Shown here one piece after another: positions 1 through 4,904 of a DNA stretch of 5,439 nt. This DNA is from an uncultured beta proteobacterium (GTDB taxonomy: Bacteria; Pseudomonadota; Gammaproteobacteria; Burkholderiales; Burkholderiaceae_B), in contig CAIYCP010000086.1 in the NCBI GenBank assembly GCA_903924715.1, positions 1 through 5,439 of the forward strand. The letters run 5' to 3'. The notes below the pieces were generated by a model. It was given only the letters and a program-made list of their open reading frames with translations, ran no database searches and had not been told where the DNA came from. The stretch's first letter is position 1. Each line of letters begins with the position of its first letter. Made by a program: the position numbers and the translations under genes.

Positions 1-405
1 TCGATGGCTGACTTTCTAGGCGGCCGTGTGGATGTCATGTTGGCCACTTGGTTATTTGCAAAGCCCTATGTCGCTGATAGTCGAGCGCGGGCTGTTGCCT
101 TAGTCAATGGCGAGCGGTCACCTAGCTTGCCCGACTTGCCGACCGTGAATGAGCGCGCAGTCCCTGGCGTCAAGCTCATCGATGGGCTTGGCATCTTTGC
201 ACCCAAGGGCTTTCCAGAGACCTTAGTCACCCGCTTAAATAAAGAAGTCAATCGAATCATCCAAGAACCAGAAATGAAACTCTGGTTGACTAACGAGGCG
301 ATACCGCCCACTGCGATGACCACAGCAGCTTTTGCAAAAATGTTAGTCGATGAAGCGAAGCCATTAGATAAATTGATTCGCGAAAACAAGATCGGCATTA
401 AATAA
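1..405 (+). CDS. Bug/TctC-family periplasmic solute-binding protein, C-terminal part (5' end outside window)
   Basis: This is the C-terminal 134 residues of a TTT-family extracytoplasmic binding protein. The reading frame is open from base 1 and ends at TAA 403-405. The visible part matches the second lobe of Bug proteins: a GGRVDVM segment near the start (family form: GG.vd.mf), an RAVAL strand, the ERSPSLPDLPTVNE stretch typical of the family (kRs..lPdvPT..E), the FAPKGFPETLVTRLN segment, and a C-terminal helix rich in K/E. By family knowledge such proteins bind small carboxylates or related molecules in the periplasm and deliver them to TctAB-type permeases or act as sensors. The signal peptide and first lobe lie upstream of the window, so ligand residues of lobe 1 cannot be judged. 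The ATG at 4-6 is an internal Met, not the start. The gene converges on the next Bug gene with one base between the stop codons. Family assignment is firm; the ligand is unknown. Confidence 0.9.
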   Translation, partial: SMADFLGGRVDVMLATWLFAKPYVADSRARAVALVNGERSPSLPDLPTVNERAVPGVKLIDGLGIFAPKGFPETLVTRLNKEVNRIIQEPEMKLWLTNEAIPPTAMTTAAFAKMLVDEAKPLDKLIRENKIGIK

Positions 406-406
406 A

Positions 407-1378
407 TTATTCGACCTTAGCTCCGCTCTCAGTAATGATTTTTTTCCAGCGCGTTTGCTCGTCTTTCATGTATTGAGTGAACTGCGCTGGGGTACCACCT
501 AACAGTACCGTACCTTGCGGAGCGAGCTTTGTTTTCAGTGCAGGATCTTGCAACACGGTCGCCAGCACATCACTCAATTTTTTGATGATCTCGGGCGCCA
601 CGCCTTTCGGCACGACGACCCCCTGCCAGGCGCCCATCACCCAATCTGTGGTTCCCAGGGCTTCGTTAAACGTGGGTACATCCGGAAACAGTGCACTACG
701 CTGTGTCGCCGCAACCGCCAAGGCACGCACTCGCGTATCGGACATCATCGCCACCGCTGCGCTTAAAGTCGAAATCATGAATTGCGTACGGCCACTGGCG
801 ACATCGACCAGCGCTGGCGATTCGCCTTTGTAGGCGATGTGGCTAGACTCTAAACCAAATTCGCGCGCAAAGGCCGCGGCAGGCAAGTGAGTCATGGTGC
901 CCGCGCCACTTGAACCGTAGTTCATATTGCCCTGAGCTTTTGCATACGCTACAAATTCTTTTAAAGACCGCGGTGCCAAACTTGGCGCCGTTAAAAACAC
1001 CAAGGGATTCGTGGCCGTCAACATCACGGGTGAAAAGTCGACAAACGGATCGTACTTCACACTTTGGTACAACAGCGGGCCTAAAACAATCGCAGACGTG
1101 GCGTAAAAAATCGTGTAGCCATCTGGCTCGGCTCGCGCAACTTCTGCCGCAGCAATATTGCCACCCGCACCGCCTTTGTTCTCAACGACGACAGTTTCTT
1201 TGAGCTCTCGCGTCATCGCCTCAGCAAAAAATCTTGCCGAAATATCCGCAGAGCCGCCGGGCGCAAAGCCGACAATCATTCGAATTGGCTTGGTGGGGTA
1301 AGGCTGACTTTGGGCCATCACGTTTTGGGCAACCAACAATGTCATAGCGGTCAGGCATAACAATAGTTTTTGTCTCAT
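407..1378 (-). CDS. Bug/TctC-family periplasmic solute-binding protein (complete)
   Basis: This complete 323-residue protein has the usual length for Bug proteins (about 320-330). Residues 1-22 form a Sec signal peptide: a basic start MRQK, a hydrophobic core and a VMA|Q cleavage site. Mature family hallmarks follow in order: YPTKPIRMIVGF with the ligand loop APGGSAD (about 39-45), ENKGGAGG (66-73), PDGYT (85-89), YGSSGAGT (about 154-161), HIAYKGESPA (180-189) and FPDVPTFNE (about 231-239). It should bind a small carboxylate-like ligand in the periplasm; the ligand is not deducible. The ATG at 1378 is preferred because purine-rich GAGAAGAAG lies just upstream and the signal peptide then begins normally. 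An in-frame GTG at 1396 would add six residues and has a poorer ribosome site. It lies 64 bp downstream of the amidohydrolase on the same strand, so co-transcription is likely. No TctA/TctB is in view. It is clearly diverged from the other Bug proteins here, so it is not a recent duplicate. Confidence 0.93.
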   Translation of the reverse strand: MRQKLLLCLTAMTLLVAQNVMAQSQPYPTKPIRMIVGFAPGGSADISARFFAEAMTRELKETVVVENKGGAGGNIAAAEVARAEPDGYTIFYATSAIVLGPLLYQSVKYDPFVDFSPVMLTATNPLVFLTAPSLAPRSLKEFVAYAKAQGNMNYGSSGAGTMTHLPAAAFAREFGLESSHIAYKGESPALVDVASGRTQFMISTLSAAVAMMSDTRVRALAVAATQRSALFPDVPTFNEALGTTDWVMGAWQGVVVPKGVAPEIIKKLSDVLATVLQDPALKTKLAPQGTVLLGGTPAQFTQYMKDEQTRWKKIITESGAKVE

Positions 1379-1430
1379 TATCTTCTTCTCGGTCACGAGG
1401 TTGATTGTTGTGCGGTTACATGCAAAGACT

Positions 1431-1442
1431 TCGCTATAGCGA
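1431..1442. repeat. Perfect 12-bp palindrome directly after the amidohydrolase stop codon
   Basis: TCGCTATAGCGA is its own reverse complement. On the minus strand it begins at the base right after the amidohydrolase TAG (1445-1443) and lies in the 64-bp gap before the Bug gene. In RNA it could form only a 4-bp stem with a UAUA loop, and no T-run follows, so it is not a good terminator. A protein-binding site or mild stem between two co-transcribed genes is possible. Confidence 0.35.
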
Positions 1443-2309
1443 CTAAGCTGCAGGCCAATTCAACACTTTAGCCAGTGCGCCACCCATTACCATCTCTAAA
1501 TCATTGCCCTTTAAAAAGGCCATCTCTTCGGTAAACAGTTTCACGCACTGTGCATAGGTGCAAGGCAAGCGCGAGACATCCGAGCCCCACATCGAGCGAT
1601 GGGGGCCAAAGCCTTCAATGATGCGCTGAAGATAGGGTTGAATATTTTTAAAAGGATAAGGATGCGTGCTATAGCCAGGCGCAGACGTCACCTTCACTGA
1701 AAGATTTTTGTGCTTTGCCAACTTGAGCAGAATATCGAGATCGGCAAAACAGGCGTCATCGCGCAATGCACTTTTGCGACCCATATGATCCAAAATTAAT
1801 TTCAACTCTGGATAACGCGTCGCAAGACGATCCAGCACATCGAGTTGCTCAGACATCAGCACCATCACCGGAATCCCAAGGCGTTCACAGCCTGCCCAAA
1901 ACCAATCGAGTGAACTATCAGCGAGCCAGCGTGACCACTTCGCCTTGTGAAACGTCATGCGAATTCCAAGCATGCCTGGTTGCGTCAACCACGTTTCGAG
2001 CAAACCGCGTGCGTTCGGATCTTCGGGATCAAAGCGGCCCATGATGCCGTAACGGCCTGGGTAATTTTGTACCGCTTCAAGTGCAGTCAAATTTTTGCTG
2101 CCCACCATCGAGGGCGGCACAATGATCGCACGCGACACGCCCGTCGCATCCATGAGTTCGGTCATTTCAGCGGCTTCAAAGGGTTTTTCACGGTGGGGCC
2201 TCGCGCCTTCTCCCGCAATAATCACGGTATGCCCAACATCTTCAGGCAGCCAAGGACGGTCTGGGCGATGCGCTTCCCAAAGATGAACCTGTGCGTCGGT
2301 GATAACCAT
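1443..2309 (-). CDS. Amidohydrolase-2 family metal-dependent hydrolase (PDC hydrolase/lactonase-like)
   Basis: This 288-residue soluble protein fits the amidohydrolase-2 TIM-barrel family, which includes LigI (2-pyrone-4,6-dicarboxylate hydrolase) and sugar lactonases. Visible signatures are DAQVHLW at residues 5-11 on the first strand, MGRFDPEDP (90-98), LGIRMTF (114-120), LILDHMGR (171-178, with His175) and MWGSDVSRLP (240-249, with Asp244, the usual catalytic Asp on strand 8). The first motif has Gln7 where many members have the first His of HxH; His9 is kept. This substitution fits the reduced metal dependence known for some members, but the metal state is inferred. There is no signal peptide, so it is cytoplasmic. 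The start is set by an AAGGAG ribosome site 5 nt before ATG. It leads a probable two-gene unit with the Bug gene downstream and is divergent from the CMD-family gene. Hydrolysis of a lactone or ring-cleavage product is the best guess; the substrate is unknown. Confidence 0.88.
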   Translation of the reverse strand: MVITDAQVHLWEAHRPDRPWLPEDVGHTVIIAGEGARPHREKPFEAAEMTELMDATGVSRAIIVPPSMVGSKNLTALEAVQNYPGRYGIMGRFDPEDPNARGLLETWLTQPGMLGIRMTFHKAKWSRWLADSSLDWFWAGCERLGIPVMVLMSEQLDVLDRLATRYPELKLILDHMGRKSALRDDACFADLDILLKLAKHKNLSVKVTSAPGYSTHPYPFKNIQPYLQRIIEGFGPHRSMWGSDVSRLPCTYAQCVKLFTEEMAFLKGNDLEMVMGGALAKVLNWPAA

Positions 2310-2314
2310 ATGTG

Positions 2315-2320
2315 CTCCTT
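2315..2320 (-). promoter_or_regulatory. Strong ribosome binding site of the amidohydrolase
   Basis: On the minus strand AAGGAG lies 5 nt before the ATG at 2309. This is the best Shine-Dalgarno match in the window and fixes the start of the amidohydrolase. Confidence 0.8.
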
Positions 2321-2375
2321 GTTGTTCTAGGCTAGTATTTAACCCATTCTCTTTTTATTGATTTCTTGTAACCGT

Positions 2376-2391
2376 TGCCCATTTGCGGGCA
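2376..2391. repeat. Imperfect palindrome between divergent amidohydrolase and CMD genes (candidate operator)
   Basis: TGCCC (2376-2380) and GGGCA (2387-2391) form a 5-bp inverted repeat around ATTTGC; with one mismatch the arms extend to 2374 and 2393. It sits in the 129-bp region between the start codons at 2309 and 2439, where a regulator could control both directions. I found no strong promoter pair in this region on either strand. The role is inferred from position and symmetry only. Confidence 0.3.
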
Positions 2392-2438
2392 CCGCTTTAT
2401 TTTCTACATCTTAGCCTGTCTCTGCAAAGGAAACTTCC

Positions 2439-3032
2439 ATGTCGACCTCTCCACTTGAGCCCCTGCGTTTTACACCTATCGCCCCCGAAGATCTGACGCC
2501 TGAACAACAAGCGGTCATGAAGCTCTATCGCTCAGGTTGGCAAGCGCAATTAACTGACTTGCCCAAACATCACTGGATGACCTTGCGCTCGCCTAAGTTT
2601 GCCGCGGTGGTCACGCCCGTTAGTAATTATTTTCGCAATGAATCATCACTGCCAGCACGCCTGAACGAATTTGCGATCTTGCTCACAGCACGCCACATGG
2701 AATCTCAGTTTGAATGGGGCCTGCACAGCAAGTGGGCCGTCAGAGACGGCGTATCGCCCGCGGTAGTCGATGCCTTACCGCGTGGCGGTAAACCCGCGGG
2801 TTTGCAACCCGACGAAGATATCATTTACGACTTCGTCACCGAACTGCTTGGCACAAAACGCGTTAGCGCCGCCGCCTTTAAACGTGCAAAATCCCTGCTC
2901 ACTGATCAGCAATACTCCGATCTCGTCTGTGTCGTGGGTTACTACACCATGGTATCGATGGAAATCGCAGCAGCGGGCTCCGACGTGCCTGACTGGAAAG
3001 ACACTGTCGCAGCCGCCAACGCACGCGCCTAA
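2439..3032 (+). CDS. Carboxymuconolactone decarboxylase (CMD) family protein
   Basis: This 197-residue protein has the core CMD/AhpD-like helical motif: LPARLNEFAILLTAR (about 71-85) followed by FEWGLHSKWAVRDGVSPAVVDAL (about 91-113). Glu92, Trp93 and His96 match the E-W-x-x-H pattern of the family. There is no CxxC in this region, so it is not a redox AhpD peroxidase partner and fits the decarboxylase-like or unknown-function branch. It is longer than classic PcaC (about 130 residues), as is common for stand-alone members from Burkholderiales. No signal peptide is visible; it should be cytoplasmic. AAGGA at 2427-2431, 7 nt before the ATG, supports the start. It is divergent from the amidohydrolase, and a shared intergenic control region is plausible. 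Its TAA overlaps the TAG of the convergent EthD-like gene. A 53-bp run of alternating inverted repeats lies inside the coding sequence (2759-2811). The family is confident; the reaction is not known. Confidence 0.88.
   Translation: MSTSPLEPLRFTPIAPEDLTPEQQAVMKLYRSGWQAQLTDLPKHHWMTLRSPKFAAVVTPVSNYFRNESSLPARLNEFAILLTARHMESQFEWGLHSKWAVRDGVSPAVVDALPRGGKPAGLQPDEDIIYDFVTELLGTKRVSAAAFKRAKSLLTDQQYSDLVCVVGYYTMVSMEIAAAGSDVPDWKDTVAAANARA
2759..2811. repeat. Cluster of alternating inverted repeats inside the CMD-family gene
   Basis: Two 6-bp units each occur three times in alternating orientation: GCGGTA (2760-2765), TACCGC (2776-2781), GCGGTA (2785-2790), then AACCCG (2791-2796), CGGGTT (2797-2802), AACCCG (2806-2811). 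This gives a 7-bp pair (2759-2765 with 2776-2782), a 7-bp stem with GTG loop (2775-2791), a perfect 14-bp palindrome (2790-2803) and a 6-bp stem with TGC loop (2797-2811). They overlap, so alternative structures exclude one another. The stretch encodes residues about 107-125, ordinary-looking CMD family sequence. Confidence 0.5.
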
Positions 3033-3688
3033 GAATTGGGGCTTTTAATCGCAACCTCGAGCCAATACAACTCGAGGTCAGCGCTTTGCCCCTGCGGTAG
3101 ACCAATTGCTTCAGCTAGTGTGCGCAAATCAATCGGCCCCACGCGTGCCGCCTCAAGAATAGTAGAGTCTTCACTTTCGGCCAGTGCCAAACAGCGCCTC
3201 GCCGTGGGCTTCGCGCCATGAATCGACTGTTCAGTGGTCTTGACGTTTGAGCCAAAGTCATCGAGGACATATTGCTGAACACGTCTGACTGTCGCACTGG
3301 TGCGTGCGACCCATTCTTGATCTGCATCATAGCGAATCACAATCAAGAGCGGAGCCTCGTGCGAGTAAGCCTCATTAGTGACCGCGCTACGCCGATAAAC
3401 GCTTCGTGCCCCATGACTAAACCAGCTCAACGATTTTTTAGTCCAGTTGGTCGGATTGCTCAGGGCATGTAAGTAGGCTGGGCTTTGCAATGTTTCAGGT
3501 GATACCGTTTCATAAAACATCATGAACCGTGAAGGGTCTGCGGCCGAACGGCAACGACGCCCCATTCGAAAACCCTCGATCGCGACGCGCTCGGGAATAT
3601 GCTGGCAGTTATGCCACTGCTGATATTCAAGCCAATTCTCTGGCTCGATATTTGCCCAAAATGCCATCAGGCCTTCATTTTGCTTCAC
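3029..3688 (-). CDS. Uncharacterised EthD-like (dimeric alpha/beta-barrel type) protein
   Basis: I do not recognise this 219-residue protein as a named enzyme. The N-terminal half shows a pattern typical of EthD-like or dimeric alpha/beta-barrel proteins: a strand MAFWANI (8-14), a helix with EYQQWHNCQHIPERVAI (21-37), GFRMGRRC (39-46), and a strand RFMMFYET (54-61). A YLHALSNPT segment (72-80) and a WFSHGARSVYRR strand (89-100) follow. His26, His30, Glu33 and Arg34 form a polar cluster of the kind conserved in this fold. The C-terminal half (LLIVIRYD at 114-121 to LELYWLEVAI at 205-214) also begins and ends with strand-like segments, so a second degenerate ferredoxin-like unit is possible. 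It has no signal peptide. GTG at 3688 is chosen because AAGGA lies 7 nt upstream; ATG at 3667 is an alternative that would remove seven residues. It follows the Bug gene by 22 bp, indicating an operon, and its stop overlaps that of the convergent CMD-family gene. Confidence 0.72.
   Translation of the reverse strand: MKQNEGLMAFWANIEPENWLEYQQWHNCQHIPERVAIEGFRMGRRCRSAADPSRFMMFYETVSPETLQSPAYLHALSNPTNWTKKSLSWFSHGARSVYRRSAVTNEAYSHEAPLLIVIRYDADQEWVARTSATVRRVQQYVLDDFGSNVKTTEQSIHGAKPTARRCLALAESEDSTILEAARVGPIDLRTLAEAIGLPQGQSADLELYWLEVAIKSPNS
3054..3078. repeat. 8-bp inverted repeat (hairpin) at the convergent CMD/EthD-like gene end
   Basis: ACCTCGAG (3054-3061) and CTCGAGGT (3071-3078) are perfect complements around the 9-nt loop CCAATACAA. 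The structure is 22 nt past the CMD stop codon and also inside the last codons of the opposing EthD-like gene. Neither side has a T-run, so it does not meet the intrinsic-terminator rule. It could still mark or protect the 3' end of the CMD transcript. Confidence 0.4.
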
Positions 3689-3695
3689 GGTATAT

Positions 3696-3700
3696 TCCTT
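3696..3700 (-). promoter_or_regulatory. Ribosome binding site that supports the GTG start of the EthD-like gene
   Basis: On the minus strand AAGGA lies 7 nt before GTG 3688, inside the 22-bp gap after the Bug stop codon. It favours the GTG over the in-frame ATG at 3667, which has only AAGG at a short 4-nt spacing. Confidence 0.6.
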
Positions 3701-3710
3701 TTTTGTTTAA

Positions 3711-4688
3711 CTATTCAGCCCTAATGCCCGCAGCCTTCACCACCTTGCCCCACTTATCTAGATCGGCACGTAAGAACACAGCAAACTCTTCAGGCGACAT
3801 TTTTAAACGCTCAAAACCCTGCGCGGCCATGCGCTCTTTAACGGCAGAGGTACTCATCGCCTGATCAACTTCCGTATTGAGTCGCTCGACGATCGCTTGA
3901 GGCGTGCCGACTGGCGCAAACAACCCATACCAAAGATCGCTGACGGTCTCATCATAGCCAGGCAATCCTGACTCAGTCATTGTTGGCACTTCGGGTAAAT
4001 AACGACTGCGTTTCCCGCCCGTCACCGCGAGCGCTTTAACCGTACCCGCTTTAATTTGCGGGATGCTGGTCGCGAGCACGTCGAACATGCACGAGAGGTT
4101 GCCACCAATCACATCATTCATGGCGGGGCTGGTTCCTTTATACGGAATATGTTGAATCGGTGCACCCGAAATAAACTTTAATACTTCGAGCGAAAGATGG
4201 GCGGTTGTTCCATTACCCCCAGAGCCCGAGGAGATTGCGTTTGGATTAGCCTTCGCGTAAGCGACAAGCTCAGCGACATTTGTGACCGGCAATTTCAAAG
4301 TACACATAAACGCGTTCACAAACGACACCAGCGGCGCGACTGGCGCAAAGCTCTTGATCGAGTCGTAGGGCAGCTTGCTATACAAATACGGATTAATCGA
4401 GTTCGTACCCGTTAAGCCTAAAACCAATGAGTAACCATCCGGCGCAGCCTTCGCCAGCATCTCCATGCCAATACCACCCCCTGCACCACCCTTATTTTCA
4501 ATAATGACCGGTACCCCGAGCGACTGCGAGAGTTCAGGTGCCACTGCACGTGCCAACACGTCTGTTGGGCCGCCCGGCACAAACGGCACGATAATGCGAA
4601 TCGGTTTGGACGGATAAGAAGGCTGCGCAAAGGCACTCGTTCCGAAGAAAACCGACACTAAGACTGCGAACCACTTGTATTTCAACAT
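3711..4688 (-). CDS. Bug/TctC-family periplasmic solute-binding protein (complete)
   Basis: This complete 325-residue protein has every Bug hallmark. A Sec signal peptide spans about residues 1-21 (MLKYK start, hydrophobic core, SAFA|Q cleavage). It is followed by YPSKPIRIIVPF with the ligand loop VPGGPTD (37-43), ENKGGAGGG (64-72), APDGYS (82-87), SSGSGGNGT (153-161), HIPYKGTSPAMNDV (180-193), YLPEVPTMTESGLPGY (230-245), GLFAPVGTP (255-263) and the C-terminal WGKVVKAAGI (313-322), which is nearly the family consensus. It should capture a small carboxylate-like ligand in the periplasm; the ligand is unknown and no permease gene is adjacent. The ATG is supported by AGGG 8 nt upstream, a modest ribosome site. 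It is the first gene of a probable operon with the EthD-like gene and is divergent from the ABC binding-protein gene across 216 bp. It differs strongly from the Bug protein at 407-1378. Confidence 0.95.
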   Translation of the reverse strand: MLKYKWFAVLVSVFFGTSAFAQPSYPSKPIRIIVPFVPGGPTDVLARAVAPELSQSLGVPVIIENKGGAGGGIGMEMLAKAAPDGYSLVLGLTGTNSINPYLYSKLPYDSIKSFAPVAPLVSFVNAFMCTLKLPVTNVAELVAYAKANPNAISSGSGGNGTTAHLSLEVLKFISGAPIQHIPYKGTSPAMNDVIGGNLSCMFDVLATSIPQIKAGTVKALAVTGGKRSRYLPEVPTMTESGLPGYDETVSDLWYGLFAPVGTPQAIVERLNTEVDQAMSTSAVKERMAAQGFERLKMSPEEFAVFLRADLDKWGKVVKAAGIRAE

Positions 4689-4744
4689 TCTGGCTACCCT
4701 AAATTTTAGTTTTTATAACTTTCAAAGATTGATCAAGCTTGGCG

Positions 4745-4757
4745 TTGCAGCATGCAA
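4745..4757. repeat. Inverted repeat in the divergent intergenic region (candidate operator)
   Basis: TTGCA-GCA-TGCAA is a perfect 5-bp inverted repeat with a 3-bp spacer. It lies between the Bug gene start (4688) and the ABC gene promoter (-35 at 4803). Symmetric sites of this size are typical operator shapes, but it is short enough to occur by chance and the binding protein is unknown. Two further 8-bp palindromes, TTGATCAA (4729-4736) and CAAGCTTG (4734-4741), overlap each other next to it, on the Bug-gene side. I see no convincing promoter for the minus-strand Bug gene; TATAAA on the minus strand at 4717-4712 is only a possible -10. Confidence 0.3.
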
Positions 4758-4802
4758 TGATCGAATACCCTAATTCAATAGAAGAATAGACTAAATCGAG
4801 TG

Positions 4803-4831
4803 TTGTCTTTTACAGATTCGATGGATATACT
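4803..4831 (+). promoter_or_regulatory. Candidate sigma70-type promoter for the ABC binding-protein gene
   Basis: TTGTCT at 4803-4808 (4 of 6 matches to the -35 consensus) and TATACT at 4826-4831 (5 of 6 to the -10 consensus) are separated by exactly 17 bp. Transcription would begin near 4838, leaving a leader of about 67 nt before ATG 4905. This is the best promoter-like sequence in the window. It is a by-eye match with no experimental support. Confidence 0.55.
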
Positions 4832-4852
4832 GGATTTAGAAGTTCCGTACAC

Positions 4853-4875
4853 AGATGGGCACCAGACGCCCGTCT
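4853..4875 (+). promoter_or_regulatory. Leader hairpin upstream of the ABC binding-protein gene
   Basis: AGATGGGC (4853-4860) pairs with GCCCGTCT (4868-4875) over 8 bp, including one G-U wobble in RNA, around the 7-nt loop ACCAGAC. It would start about 15 nt into the transcript predicted from the promoter at 4803-4831 and end 16 nt before the ribosome site. No T-run follows on either strand, so it is not a standard intrinsic terminator. A stabilising 5' stem or a regulatory structure is possible. A shorter competing stem, AGAC-GCCC-GTCT, shares the right arm. Confidence 0.4.
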
Positions 4876-4904
4876 AAATAACTAAAAGACAAAGGAAGAG
4901 ACAA

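Noticed and set aside
66..398. Minus-strand open frame of 110 codons antisense to the first Bug gene
   Set aside because: It mirrors a clear Bug coding frame, has no recognisable domain, and its composition is that of an antisense shadow.
401..411. AATAA-A-TTATT symmetry around base 406
   Set aside because: It is just two TAA stop codons facing each other with A/T-rich flanks; too weak to be a hairpin or site.
439..445. Run of seven T after the first Bug gene, as a possible terminator tail
   Set aside because: No stable stem precedes it on the + strand, and it simply encodes Lys-Lys-Ile codons of the opposing Bug gene.
477..833. Plus-strand open frame of 118 codons inside the Bug gene at 407-1378
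   Set aside because: It is fully antisense to a confident gene, and low-complexity, Cys/Ser/Thr/Ala-rich shadow sequence with no family signature.
1947..2330. Plus-strand open frame of 127 codons antisense to the amidohydrolase
   Set aside because: It overlaps the well-supported start and first half of the amidohydrolase and has no domain pattern; treated as a shadow.
3529..3864. Plus-strand open frame of 111 codons spanning the Bug/EthD-like junction
   Set aside because: It is antisense to two supported genes, shows no family features and has no convincing ribosome site.
3908..4349. 13-bp direct repeat CGACTGGCGCAAA at 3908-3920 and 4337-4349
   Set aside because: Both copies are in the same Bug gene and both encode the tetrapeptide FAPV in the same frame, so it reflects shared residues rather than a mobile or regulatory repeat.
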